From Sanderia malayensis (lineage: Eukaryota > Cnidaria > Scyphozoa > Semaeostomeae > Pelagiidae), in the NCBI GenBank assembly GCA_013076295.1, contig RQOL01000651.1, forward strand, positions 103,829 to 167,828: DNA of 64,000 nt. The letters run 5' to 3'. A model generated the notes under the pieces. It was not told the DNA's origin. It did no database searches and saw only the letters and a list, made by a program, of their open reading frames with translations. Each line of letters starts with the position of its first letter. The stretch's first letter is position 1. Positions 48,638-63,613 of this stretch are shown here, piece by piece. The translations under genes and the position numbers were made by a program.

Positions 48638-51600
48638 TGTGTAAAGTGTGGGAATGAACGTTAATATCGGATTCATGTTTAAATTGTGGGAATGAATGCC
48701 AATATCACTGAAAACAAATAAATAACGGTGTATTTTAAAGAGTGTGAGCAGTAGTTATGGGGATTTATGCATAAATTGTGGGAAGGAACGTTCATATCGG
48801 ATTCATGTGTAAATTGTGGGAATGAACGTTAATATCGGAATCTCCTTTAAATTGTGGGAATGAATCTTAATATCACTGAAAACAAATAAATAACGGTGTA
48901 TTTTAAGGAGTGCGAGCAGTAGTTATGGGGACTCATGCGTAAATTGAGGGAAGGAACGTTAATATCGGATTCATGTGTAAATTGTGAAAATACATGTTAA
49001 TATCACTGAAAACAAGTAAATACGGGTGTTTTTTTAATACCTTTTAGCTGCAGTTACTTGGATTCATGCGTAAAGTGTGGGAATGGGTGTCAATATCAGT
49101 GAAAGGACGTAACGAAAGATGCATTCCATATAGTTTTAGTTGTGGTTACGTGGATTCATTTGAAAATCGTGAGAATTAATTTTAATATCGGATTCATTGT
49201 AAATTGTGGGAACAGATGTAATTATCACTAAAAACATGTAGATAAAGGTGTAAGTTATTATGTTTTAGCTGAAATTACGTGGATTAATGTGTAAATTGTG
49301 AGAAAGAAGGTTATAATGGGATTCATGTGTAAATTATGGGAATGAACGTTAATATCTGATTTATGTCTAAATTGTGGGAATGAATGTTAGCTAATATCAC
49401 TGAAAACCAGTAAATAAGGGGGTATTTTAATTAGTGTGAGCAGTAGTTATGGGGACTCATGCGTAAATTGTGGGAAGGAACGCTAATATCGGATTCATGT
49501 GTAAATTGTGGGAATAAATGTTAATATCACTGAAAACAAGTAAATAAGGGTGTTTTTTAATACCTTTTAGCTGCAGTTACATGGATTCATGCCTAATTTT
49601 TGGGAATGGGGGTCAATATCAGTGAAAAGACTTAACCAAAGATGCATTCCATATAGCTTTAGCTGTGGTTACGTGGATTCATTTGAAAATTGTGGGAATT
49701 AATTTTAATATCGGATTCATTGTAAATTGTGGGAACAGATGTAATTATCACTAAAAACATGTAGATAAAGGTGTAAGTTATTATGTTTTAGCTGAAATTA
49801 CGTGGATTAATGTGTAAATTGTGAGAAAGAAGGTTATAATGGGATTCATGTGTAAATTATGGGAATGAACGTTAATATCTGATTTATGTCTAAATTGTGG
49901 GAATGAATGTTAGCTAATATAAATGAAAACCAGTAAATAAGGGGGTATTTTAAATAGTGTGAGCAGTAGTTATGGGGACTCATGCGTAAATTGTGGGAAC
50001 GAACGTTAATATCGGATTCATGTGTAAATTGTGGGAATAAATGTTAATATCACTGAAAACAAGTAAATAAGGGTGTTTTTTAATACCTTTTAGCTGCAGT
50101 TACATGGATTCATGCCTAATTTTTGGGAATGGGGGTCAATATCAGTGAAAAGACTTAACCAAAGATGCATTCCATATAGCTTTAGCTGTGGTTACGTGGA
50201 TTCATTTGAAAATTGTGGGAATTAATTTTAATATCGGATTCATTGTAAATTGTGGGAACAGATGTAAATATCACTAAAAACATGTAGATAAAGGTGTAAG
50301 TTATTAAGTTTTAGCTGAAATTACGTGGATTCATGTGAAAATTGTGGGAAGGAACATTAATATGGGATCGATGCCTAAGTTGTGGGAAATAACGTTAATA
50401 TCGGATTCATCTGTAAACTGTTGCAATGAGTGTCATTATCATCAGTGAAAAAGGGTAACCAAAGATGAATTCCATAAAGTTTTAGTTGTGGTTACGTGGA
50501 GTCATTTGAAAATTGTGGGAATTAATTTTAATATCGGACTCATTGTAAATTGTGGGAATAGGTGTAATTATCACTAAAACTATGCAAATAAAGTAGTACT
50601 TTATTATGTTTTTGCTGAAATTACGTGGATTCATGTGTAAATTGTGGGAATGAAGGTTATTATAGGATTCATGTGTTAACTTGTGGGAGTGAACGTTAAT
50701 ATCACTGAAAACATATAAATAACGGTGTATTTTAAAGAGTTCGAGCAGTAGTTATGGGGACTCATGCCTAAATTGTGGGAATAAATGTTAATATCACCGA
50801 AAACAAGTCAAAAATGGTGTTTTGTAAGGAGTGTGAACTGTAGTTATGGGGATTTATCCATAAATTGTGGGAAGGAACGTTCATATCGGATTCATGTGTA
50901 AATTGTGGGAATGAACGTTTATATCGGGCTCATGTTGAAATTGTGGGAATGAATGTTAATATCACAGAAAACAAATAAGTAACGGTGTATTTTAAAGAGT
51001 GCGAGCAGTAGTTATGGGGATTGATGCATAAACTGTGGGAAGGAACGTTCATATCGGATTCATGTGTAAATTGTGGGAGTGAACGTTAATATCGGAATCA
51101 TTTTAAAATTGTGGGAATGAATTTTAATATCACTGAAAACAAATAAATAACGGTGTATTTTAAGGAGTGCCAGCAGTAGTTATGGGGACCCATGCGTAAA
51201 TTATGGGAAGGAACGTTAATATCGGATTCATGTGTAAATTGTGAAAATACATGTTAATATCACTGAAAGCAAGTAAATAAGGCTGGTTTTTTTAATACCT
51301 TTTAGCTGCAGTTACTTGGATTCATGTGTAAATTGTGGGAATGAAGGTTAATATAGGATTCATGTGTTAACTTGCGGGAGTGAACGTTAATATCACTGAA
51401 AACAAATAAATAACGGTGTATTTTAAGGAGTGCGAGCAGTAGTTATGGGGACTCGTGCGTAAATTGTGGGAAGGAACGCTAATATCGGATTCATGTGTAA
51501 ATTGTGGGAACAGATGTAATTATCACTAAAAACATGTAGATAAAGGTGTAATTTATTATGTTTTAGCTAAAATTACGTGGATTAATGTGTAAATTGTGAG

Positions 51601-54600
51601 AAAGAAGGTTATAATGGGATTCATGTGTTAATTATGGGAATCAACGTTAATATCTGATTGTTGTCTAAATTGTGGGAATGAATGTTAGCTAATATCACTG
51701 AAAACCACTAAATAAGGGGGTATTTTAATTAGTGTGAGCAGTAGTTATGGGGACTCATGCGTAAATTGTTGGAAGGAACGCTAATTTCGGATTCATGTGT
51801 AAATTGTGGGAATAAATGTTAATATCACTGAAAACAAGTAAATAAGGGTGTTTTTTAATACCTTTTAGCTGCAGTTACATGGATTCATGCGTAATTTTTG
51901 GGAATGGGTGTCAATATCATTGAAAAGACTTAACCAAAGATGCATTCCATATAAATTTAGCTGTGGTTACGTGGATTCATTTGAAAATTGTGGGAATTAA
52001 TTTTAATATCGGATTCATTGTAAATTGTGGGAACAGATGTAATTATGATTGAAAACATGTAAATAAAGGTCTACTTTATTATGTTTTAGCTGAAATTACG
52101 TGGATTCATGTGAAAATTGTGGGAAGGAATTTTAATATCACTGAAAACAAATAAATAACGGTGTATTTTAAGGAGTGCGAGCAGTAGTTATGGGGACCCA
52201 TGCGTAAATTATGGGAAGGAACGTTAATATCGGATTCATGTGTAAATTGTGAAAATACATGTTAATATCACTGAAAACAAGTAAATAAGGCTGTTTTTTT
52301 AATACCTTTTAGCTGCAGTTACTTGGATTCATGTGTAAATTGTGGGAATGAAGGTTATTATAGGATTCATGTGTTAACTTGTGGGAGTGAACGTTAATAT
52401 CACTGAAAACAAATAAATAACGGTGTATTTTAAGGAGTGCGAGCAGTAGTTGTGGGGACTCGTGCGTAAATTGTGGGAAGGAACGCTAATATCGGATTCA
52501 TGTGTAAATTGTGGGAATAAATGTTAATATCACTGAAAACAAGTAAATAAGGGTGTTTTTTAATACCTTTTAGCTGCAGTTACAAGGATTCATGCGTAAT
52601 TTTGGGAATGGGTGTCAATATCAGTGAAAAGACTTAACCAAAGATGCATTCCATATAGCTTTAGCTGTGGTTACGTGGATTCATTTGAAAATTGTGGGAA
52701 TTAATTTTAATATCGGATTCATTGTAAATTGTGGGAACAGATGTAATTATCACTAAAAACATGTAGATAAAGGTGTAATTTATTATGTTTTAGTTGAAAT
52801 TACGTGGATTAATGTGTAAATAGTGAGAAAGAAGGTTATAATGGGATTCATGTGTAAATTATGGGAATGAACGTTAATATCTGATTTATGTCTAAATTGT
52901 GGGAATGAATGTTAGCCAATATCACTGAAAACCAGTAAATAAGGGGGTATTTTAAATAGTGTGAGCAGTAGTTATGGGCACTCATGCGTAAATTGTGGGA
53001 ACGAACGTTAATATCGGATTCATGTGTAAATTGTGGGAATAAATGTTAATATCACTGCAAACAAGTAAATAAGGGTGTTTTTTAATACCTTTTAGCTGCA
53101 GTTACATGGATTCATGCGCAAAGTGTGGGAATGGGTGTCAATATCAGTGAAAAGACGTAACCAAAGATGCATTCCATATAGTTTTAGTTGTGGTTACGTG
53201 GATTCATTTGAAAATCGTGAGAACAAATTTTAGTATCGGATTCATTGTAAATTGTGGGAATAGATGTAATTATCACTAAAAACATGTAAATTAAGGTCTA
53301 CTTTATTATGTTTTACCTTAAATTACGTGGATTCATGTATAAATTGTGGGAATAAGTAACAATATCATCAGTGAAAAGAGGTAACCAAAAATGCCTTCCA
53401 ATTAGTTTTAGCTGTGCCTACGTAGATTCATTTGAAAATTTTTGGAATTAATTATAATATCGGATTCAGTGTAAATTGTGGGAATAGATGCAATTATCAC
53501 TAAAAGCATGTAAATAAAGTTGTACCTTATTATGTTTTAGCTGAATTTACATGGATTCATGTGTAAATTGTGGGAATGGACGTTATTACCGGATTCATGT
53601 GTTAACTTGCGGGAATGAATGTTAATATCACTGAAAACCAGTAAGTATTAGTGTATTTTAAAGAGTGTGAACTGTAGTTATGGGGATTTATGCGTAAATT
53701 GTGGGAAAGAACGTTACTGTCGGATTCATGTGTAAATTCTGGGAATGAAAGTTAATATGGGATTCATGTGTAAATTGTTGGAATGGGTGTCAATATCAGT
53801 GAAAAGACTTAACCAAAGATGTATTCCATATACTTTTAGCTGTGGTTACGTGGATTAATTTGAAAATTGTGGGAATTAATTTTAATATCGGACTCATTGT
53901 AAATTGTGGGAATAGGTGTAATTATCACTAAAACTATGCAAATAAAGTAGTACTTTATTATGTTTTTGCTGAAATTACGTGGATTCATGTGTAATTGTGG
54001 GAATGAAGGTTATTATAGGATTCATGTGTTAACTTGTGGGAGTGAACGTTAATATCACTGAAAACATATAAATAACGGTGTATTTTAAAGAGTTTGAGCA
54101 GTAGTTATGGGGACTCATGCCTAAATTGTGGGAAGAAACGTTAATATCGGATTCATGTGTAAATTGTGGGAATAAATGTTAATATCACCAAAAACAAGTC
54201 AAAAATGGTGTTTTTTAAGGAGTGTGAACTGTAGTTATGGGGGTTTATCCATAAATTGTGGGAAGGAACGTTCATATCGGATTCATGTGTAAATTGTGGG
54301 AATGAACGTTAATATCGGAATCATTTTAAAATTGTGGGAATGAATTTTAATATCACTGAAAACAAATAAATAACGGTGTATTTTAAGGAGTGCGAGCAGT
54401 AGTTATGGGGACCCATGCGTAAATTATGGGAAGAAACGCTAATATCGGATTCATGTGTAAATTGTGGGAATAAATGTTAATATCACTGAAAACAAGTAAA
54501 TAAGGGTGTTTTTTAATACCTTTTAGCTGCAGTTACATGGATTCATGCGTAATTTTTGGGAATGGGTGTCAATATCAGTGAAAAGACTTAACCAAAGATG

Positions 54601-57600
54601 CATTCCATATAGCTTTAGCTGTGGCTACGTGGATTCATTTGAATATTGTGGGAATTAATTTTAATATCGGATTCATTGTAAATTGTGGGAACAGATGTAA
54701 TTATCACTAAAAACATGTAGATAAAGGTGTAATTTATTATGTTTTAGCTGAAATTACGTGGATTAATGTGTAAATTGTGAGAAAGAAGGTTATAATGGGA
54801 TTCATGTGTTAATTATGGGAATCAACGTTAATATCTGATTTTTGTCTAAATTGTGGGAATGAATGTTAGCTAATATCACTGAAAACCAGTAAATAAGGGG
54901 GTATTTTAATTAGTGTGAGCAGTAGTTATGGGGACTCATGCGTAAATTGTGGGAAGGAACGCTAATATCGGATTCATGTGTAAATTGTGGGAATAAATGT
55001 TAATATCACTGAAAACAAGTAAATAATGGTGTTTTTTAATACCTTTTAGCTGCAGTTACATGGATTCATGCGTAATTTTTGGGAATGGGTGTCAATATCA
55101 GTGAAAAACTTAACCAAAGATGCATTCCATATAGCTTTAGCTGTGGTTACGTGGATTCATTTGAAAATTGTGGGAATTAATTTTAATATCGGATTGATTG
55201 TAAATTGTGGGAACAGATGTAATTATCACTAAAAACATGTAGATAAAGGTGTAATTTATTATGTTTTAGCTGAAATTACGTGGATTAATGTGTAAATTGT
55301 GAGAAAGAAGGTTATAATGGGATTCATGTGTTAATTATGAGAATCAACGTCAATATCTGATTTTTGTCTAAATTGTGGGAATGAATGTTAGCAAATATCA
55401 CTGAAAACCAGTAAATAAGGGGGTATTTTAATTAGTGTGAGCAGTAGTTATGGGGACTCATGCGTAAATTGTGGGAAAGAACGCTAATATCGGATTCATG
55501 TGTAAATTGTGGGAATAAATGTTAATATCACTGAAAACAAGTAAATAATGGTGTTTTTTAATACCTTTTAGCTGCAGTTACATGGATTCATGCGTAATTT
55601 TTGGGAATGGGTGTCAATATCAGTGAAAAACTTAACCAAAGATGCATTCCATATAGCTTTAGCTGTGGTTACGTGGATTCATTTGAAAATTGTGGGAATT
55701 AATTTTAATATCGGATTCATTGTAAATTGTGGGAACAGATGTAATTATCACTAAAAACATGTAGATAAAGGTGTAATTTATTATGTTTTAGCTGAAATTA
55801 CGTGGATTAATGTGTAAATTGTGAGAAAGAAGGTTATAATGGGCTTCATGTGTAAATTATGGGAATGAACGTTAATATCTGATTTATGTCTAAATTGTTG
55901 GAATGAATGTTAGCTAATATCACTGAAAACCAGTAAATAAGGGGGTATCCTAAATAGTGTGAGCAGTAGTTATGGGGACTCATGCGTAAATTGTGGGAAC
56001 GAACGTTAATATCGGATTCATGTGTAAATTGTGGGAATAAATGTTAATATCACTGAAAACAAGTAAATAAGGGTGTTTTTTAATACCTTTTAGCTGCAGT
56101 TACATGGATTCATGCGTAAATTTTGGGAATGGGTGTCAATATCAGTGAAAAGACTTAACCAAAGATGTATTCCATATACTTTTAGCTGTGGTTACGTGGA
56201 TTAGTTTGAAAATTGTGGGAATGAATGTTAGTATCACCGAAAACAAATAAATAACGGTGTATTTTAAGGAGTGTGAGCAGTAGTTATGGGGACTCATGCG
56301 TAAATTGTGGGAAGGAACGTTAATATCGGATTCATGTGTAAATTGTGGGAATAAATGTTAATATCACTGAAAACAACTAAATAGGGCGGTGTTTTAATAC
56401 CTTTTATCTGCAGTTACTTGAATTCATGCGTAAATTGTGGGAATGGGTGTCAATATCAGTGAAAAGACGTAATCAAAGATGCATTCCATATAGTTTTAGT
56501 TGTGGTTACGTGGATTCATTTGAAAGTTGTGGGAAAGAATTTTAATATCGGATTCATTGTAAATTGTGGGAATAGATGTAATTATGATTGAAAACATGTA
56601 AATAAAGGTCTACTTTATTATGTTTTAGCTGAAATTACGTGGATTCATGTGAAAATTGTGGGAAGGAACATTAATATGGGATTGATGCCTAAGTTGTGGG
56701 AAATAACGTTAATATCGGATTCATCTGTAAACTGTTGGAATGAGTGTCATTATCATCAGTGAAAAAGGGTAACCAAAGATGAATTTCATAAAGTTTTAGT
56801 TGTGGTTACGTGGAGTCATTTGAAAATTGTGGGAATTAATTTTAATATCGGACTCATTGTAAATTGTGGGAATAGGTGTAATTATCACTAAAACTATGCA
56901 AATAAAGTAGTACTTTATTATGTTTTTGCTGAAATTACGTGGATTCATGTGTAAATTGTGGGGATGAAGGTTATTATAGGATTCATTTGTTAACTTGTGG
57001 GAGTGAACGTTAATATCACTGAAAACATATAAATAACGGTGTATTTTAAAGAGTTTGAGCAGTAGTTATGGGGACTCATGCCTAAATTGTGGGAAGAAAC
57101 GTTAATATCGGATTCATGTGTAAATTGTGGGAATAAATGTTAATATCACCGAAAACAAGTCAAAAATGGTGTTTTTTAAGGAGTGTGAACTGTAGTTATG
57201 GGGATTTATCCATAAATTGTGGGAAGAAACGTTCATATCGGATTCATGTGTAAATTGTGGGAATGAACGTTAATATCGGGTTCATGTTGAAATTGTGGGA
57301 ATGAATGTTAATATCACAGAAAACAAATAAGCAACGGTGTATTTTAAAGAGTGCGAGCAGTAGTTATGGGGATTTATGCATAAACTGTGGGAAGGAACGT
57401 TCATATCGGATTCATGTGTAAATTGTGGGAATGAATTTTAATATCACTGAAAACAAATAAATAACGGTGTATTTTAAGGAGTGCGAGCAGTAGTTATGGG
57501 GACTCGTGCGTAAATTGTGGGAAGGAACGCTAATATCGGATTCATGTGTAAATTGTGGGAATAAATGTTAATATCACTGAAAACAAGTACATAATGGTGT

Positions 57601-60600
57601 TTTTAATACCTTTTAGCTGCAGTTACATGGATTCATGCGTAATTTTTGGGAATGGGTGTCAATATCAGTGAAAAACGTAACCAAAGATGCATTCCATATA
57701 GCTTTAGCTGTGGTTACGTGGATTCATTTGAAAATTGTGGGAATTAATTTTAATATCGGATTCATTGTAAATTGTGGGAACAGATGTAATTATCACTAAA
57801 AACATGTAGATAAAGGTGTATTTTATTATGTTTTAGCTGAAATTAGGTGGATTAATGTGTAAATTGTGAGAAAGAAGGTTATAATGGGATTCATGTGTTA
57901 ATTATGGGAATCAACGTCAATATCTGATTTTTGTCTAAATTGTGGGAATGAATGTTAGCTAATATCACTGAAAACCAGTAAATAAGGGGGTATTTTAATT
58001 AGTGTGAGCAGTAGTTATGGGGACTCATGCGTGAATTTACATGGATTCATGTGTAAATTGTGGGAATGAACGTTATTACCGGATTCATGTGTTAACTTGT
58101 GGGAGTGAACGTTAATATCGGATTCATGTTTAACTTGTGGGAATGAATGTTAATATCACTGAAAACCAGTAAGTATTAGTGTATTTTAAAGAGTGTGAAC
58201 TGTAGTTATGGGGATATATGCGTAAATTGTGGGAAAGAACGTTACTATCGGATTCATGTGTAAATTCAGGGAATAAATGTTAATATCACTGAAAACAAGT
58301 AAAGAAGGGTGTAATTTAATACGTTTTAGCTGTATTTACATGGATTCACGCGCAAATTGTGGGAATGGGTTTAAATATCATCAGTTAAAAGAGGTAACCA
58401 AAGATGCCTTCCAATTAGTTTTAGCTGTGCTTACGTGGATTCATTTGAAAGTTGTGGGATTGAATTTTAATATCGGATTCATTGTAAATTGTGGGAATAA
58501 ATGTTAATATAACTAAAACAATTTCATAAAGGTGTACTTTATTTTGGTTTAGCTAATAATACATGGATTTATGTGTAAATTGTGGGAATAAAAATTAATA
58601 TCGGATTCATGTTTAAACTGTGGGAATAAATGTTAAAATCACTGAAAGCAAGTAAATAAGGGTGCATTTTAAGTCTTTCTAGTTGTATTTGCGTGGATCC
58701 ATTTGTAAATTGAGGGAATAAACGTTAATATTGAAGTCATGTTTAAATTGTGGGAATGAATGTTATTATCAGGGAAAACAGGTAAAATATAGGTGTGTTT
58801 TAATACCTTTTAGCTGCAGTTACATGGATTCAAGCGTAAATTGTGGGAATGGGTATCAATATCAATGAAAAGACGTAACCAAAGATGCATTCCATATAGT
58901 TTTAGCTGTGGTTACGTGGATTCATTTGAAAGTTGTGGGAATGAATTTTAATATCGGATTCATTGTAAATTGTGGGAATAGATGTAATTATGATTGAAAA
59001 CATGTAAAGAAAGGTCTACTTTATTATGTTTTAGCTGAAATTACGTGGATTCATGTGTAAATTGTGGGAAGGAACATTAATATGGCATTCATGCCTAAGT
59101 TGTGGGAATGAATGTTAATATCACGGAGAACAGGTAAATAAGGGAGTATTTTAATACCATTTAGCTGCCGTTACATGGACTCACGTGTAAATTGTGAGAA
59201 TGAACGCTAATATTGGATTGATGTTTAATTTGTGGGAATGAATGCTAATATCACTGAAAACAAGTAAGGAAGGGTGTATTTTAATACGTTTTAGCTGTAT
59301 TTACATGGATTCATGCGCAAATTGTGGGAATGGGTGTAAACATCATCAGTGAAAAGAGGTAACCAAAGATGCCTTCCAATTAGTTTTAGCTGTGGTTATG
59401 TGGATTAATTTGAAAACTGTGGGAATGAATGTTAATATCACTGAAAACAAATAAATAACGGTGTATTTTAAGGAGTGTGAGCAGTAGTTATGGGGACTCA
59501 TCCGTAAATTGTGGGTAGGAACGTTAATATCGGATTCATGTGTAAATTGTGGGAATAAATGTTAATATCACTGAAAACAAGTAATTAAGGGTGTTTTTTA
59601 ATTCCTTTTAACTGCAGTTACTTGGATTCATGCGTAAATTTTGGGAATGGGTGTCAATATCAGTGAAAAGACTTAACCAAAGATGCATTCCATATAGTTT
59701 TAGCTGTGGTTATGTGGATTAATTTGAAAACTGTGGGAATGAATGTTAATATCACTGAAAACAAATAAATAACGGTGTATTTTAAGGAGTGTGAGCAGTA
59801 GTTATGGGGACTCATGCGTAAATTGTGGGTAGGAACGTTAATATCGGATTCATGTGTAAATTGTGGGAATAAATGTTAATATCACTGAAAACAAGTAAAT
59901 AAGGGTGTTTTTTAATTCCTTTTAACTGCAGTTACTTGGATTCATGCGTAAATTGTGGGAATGGGTGTCAATATCAGTGAAAAGACGTAACCAAAGATGC
60001 ATTTCATTAAGTTTTAGTTGTGGTTACGTGGATTCATTTGAAAATCGTGGGAATTATTTTTAATATCGGATTCATTGTAAATTGTGGGAAAAAATGTAAT
60101 TATCACCAGAAACATGTAAATAAAGGTCTACTGTATTATGTTTTAGCTGAAATTACGTGGATTCATGTGTAAATTGTGGTAAAAAACGTTACTATCGGAT
60201 TCATGTGTAATTTCTGGGAATGAAAGTTAATATGGGATTCATGTGTAAATTGTTGGAAGGAACATTAATATCGGATTCATTTTTAAATTGTGGCAATGAA
60301 TGTTAATGTCACGGAGAACAGGTAAATAGGGGTGTATTTTAATACCTTTTTGCTGCCTTTACATGGATTCAAGCGTAAGTTGTGGGAATGGGTATCAATA
60401 TCAATGAAAAGACGTAACCAAAGATGCATTCCATATAGTTTTAGCTGTGGTTACGTGGATTCATTTGAAAGTTGTTGGAATGAATTTTAATTTCGGATTC
60501 ATTGTAAAATGTGGTAATAATTCTTATTATCACTAAGAACAAGTAAATAAATGTGCAATTTAGTTTCTTTTAGTTGAAATTACGTGGACTCATGTGTAAA

Positions 60601-63600
60601 TTGTGGGAATGAACGTTATTATGGAATTCATGCGTATGTTGTGAGAAGGAACGTTAATATCGGATTCTTGTGTAAACTGTTGGAATAAATGTTAATATCA
60701 CTGAAAACAAGTAAATAAGGGTGTTTTTTTAATACCTTTTAGCTGCAGTTACTTGGATTCATGCGTAAATTGTGGGAATGGTGGTCAATATCAGTGAAAA
60801 GACGTAACCAAAGATGCATTTCATTAAGTTTTAGCTGAGGTTACGTGGATTCATTTGAAAGTTGTGGGAATGAATTTTAATATCGGATTCATTGTAAATT
60901 GTGGGAATAGATGTAATTATGATTGAAAACATGTAAAGAAAGGTCTACTTTATTATGTTTTAGCTGAAATTACGTGGATTCATGTGTAAATTGTGGGAAG
61001 GAACATTAATATGGCATTCATGCCTAAGTTGTGGGAATGAATGTTAATATCACGGAGAACAGGTAAATAAGGGAGTATTTTAATACCATTTAGCTGCCGT
61101 TACATGGACTCACGTGTAAATTGTGAGAATGAACGCTAATATTGGATTGATGTTTAATGTGTGGGAATGAATGCTAATATCACTGAAAACAAGTAAGGAA
61201 GGGTGTATTTTAATACGTTTTAGCTGTAATTACATGGATTCATGCGCAAATTGTGGGAATGGGTGTAAACATCATCAGTGAAAAGAGGTAACCAAAGATG
61301 CCTTCCAATTAGTTTTAGCTGTGGTTATGTGGATTAATTTGAAAACTGTGGGAATGAATGTTAATATCACTGAAAACAAATAAATAACGGTGTATTTTAA
61401 GGAGTGTGAGCAGTAGTTATGGGGACTCATGCGTAAATTGTGGGTAGGAACGTTAATATCGGATTCATGTGTAAATTGTGGGAATAAATGTTAATATCAC
61501 TGAAAACAAGTAAATAAGGGTGTTTTTTAATACCTTTTAACTGCAGTTACTTGGATCCATGCGTAATTTTTGGGAATGGGTGTCAATATCAGTGAAAAGA
61601 CTTAACCAAAGATGCATTCCATATAGTTTTAGCTGTAGTTATGTGGATTAATTTGAAAACTGTGGGAATGAATGTTAATATCACTGAAAACAAATAAATA
61701 ACGGTGTATTTTAAGGAGTGTGAGCAGTAGTTATGGGGACTCATGCGTAAATTGTGGGTAGGAACGTCAATATCGGATTCATGTGTAAATTGTGGGAATA
61801 AATGTTAATATCACTGAAAACAAGTAAATAAGGGTGTTTTTTAATTCCTTTTAACTGCAGTTACTTGGATTCATGCGTAAATTGTGGGAATGGGTGTCAA
61901 TATCAGTGAAAGACGTAACCAAAGATGCATTTCATTAAGTTTTAGTTGTGGTTACGTGGATTCATTTGAAAATCGTGGGAATTAATTTTAATATCGGATT
62001 CATTGTAAATTGTGGGAATAGATGTATTATCACCAGAAACATGTAAATAAAGGTCTACTTTATTATGTTTTAGCTGAAATTACGTGGATTATGTTAAATT
62101 GTGGGAAAAAACGTTACTATCGGATTCATGTTTAATTTCTGGGAATGAAATTAATATGGGATTCATGTGTAAATTGTTGGAAGGAACATTAATATCGGAT
62201 TCATTTTTTTAAATTGTGGGAATGAATGTTAATATCACGGAGAACAGGTAAATAGGGCTGTATTTTAATACCTTTTTGCTGCCGTTACATGGATTCAAGC
62301 GTAAGTTGTGGAATGGGTATCAATATCAATGAAAAGACGTAACCAAAGATGCATTCCATATAGTTTTAGCTGTGGTTACGTGGATTCATTTGAAAGTTGT
62401 TGGAATGAATTTTAATTTCGGATTCATTGTAAAATGTGGTAATAATTCTTATTATCACTAAGAACAAGTAAATAAATGTGCAATTTAGTTTCTTTTTAGT
62501 TGAAATTACGTGGACTGATGTGTAAATTGTGGAATGAACGTTATTACGGATTCATGTGTTAACTTGTGGGAATGAATATTAATATCACTGAAAACCAGTA
62601 AGTATTAGTGTATTTTAAAGAGTTTTGAACTGTGGTTATGGGATTTATGCGTAAATTGTGGAAAGAACGTTATTATCGGATTCATGTGTAAATTCAGGAA
62701 TAAATGTTAATATCACTGAAAACAAGTAAATAAGGGTGTTTTTTAATACCTTTTAGCTGCAGTTACATGGATTCATGCGTAAATTTTGGGAATGGGTGTC
62801 AATATCAGTGAAAAGACTTAACCAAGATGTATTCCATATACTTTTAGCTGTGGTTACGTGGATTAATTTGAAAATTGTGGGAATGAATGTTAGTATCACT
62901 GAAACAAATAAATAACGGTGTATTTTAAGGAGTGTGAGCAGTAGTTATGGGGACTCATGCGTAAATTGTGGGAAGGAACGTTAATATCGGAATCATGTGT
63001 AATTGTGGGAATAAATGTTAATTCACTGAAAACACGATAATAAATATAATAGGGCGGTGTTTTAATACCTTTTATCTGCAGTTACTTGAATTCATGCGTA
63101 AATTGTGGAATGGGTGTCAATATCAGTGAAAAGACGTAATCAAAGATGCATTCCATATAGTTTTAGTTGTGGTTACGTGGATTCATTTGAAAGTTGTGGG
63201 AAAGAATTTTAATATCGGATTCATTGTAAATTGTGGGAATAGATGTAATTATGATTGAAAACATGTAAATAAAGGTCTACTTTATTATGTTTAGCTGAAA
63301 TTACGTGGATTCATGTGAAAATTGTGGGAAGGAACATTAATATGGGATTGATGCCTAAGTTGTGGGAAATAACGTTAATATCGGATTCATCTGTAAACTG
63401 TTGGAATGAGTGTCATTATCATCAGTGAAAAAGGGTAACCAAAGATGAATTCCATAAAGTTTTAGTTGTGGTTACGTGGAGTCATTTGAAAATTGTGGGA
63501 ATTAATTTTAATATCGGACTCATTGTAAATTGTGGGAATAGTTGTAATTATCACTAAAACTATGCCAATAAAGTAGTACTTTATTATGTTTTTGCTGAAA

Positions 63601-63613
63601 TTACGTGGATTCA
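48638..63613. repeat. Satellite macro-unit 2 (15.0 kb), copy of macro-unit 1
   Basis: Collinear with 30351-48637 but shorter by about 3.3 kb through several internal segment differences. Matching stretches show very few substitutions. For example, AATATCACGG near 45330 faces AATGTCACGG near 60305, and a frame of 76 codons at 43298 is repeated unchanged at 58277. That frame has no domain and is not a gene. From about 61.9 kb onward the copy accumulates single-base indels. Confidence 0.85.
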
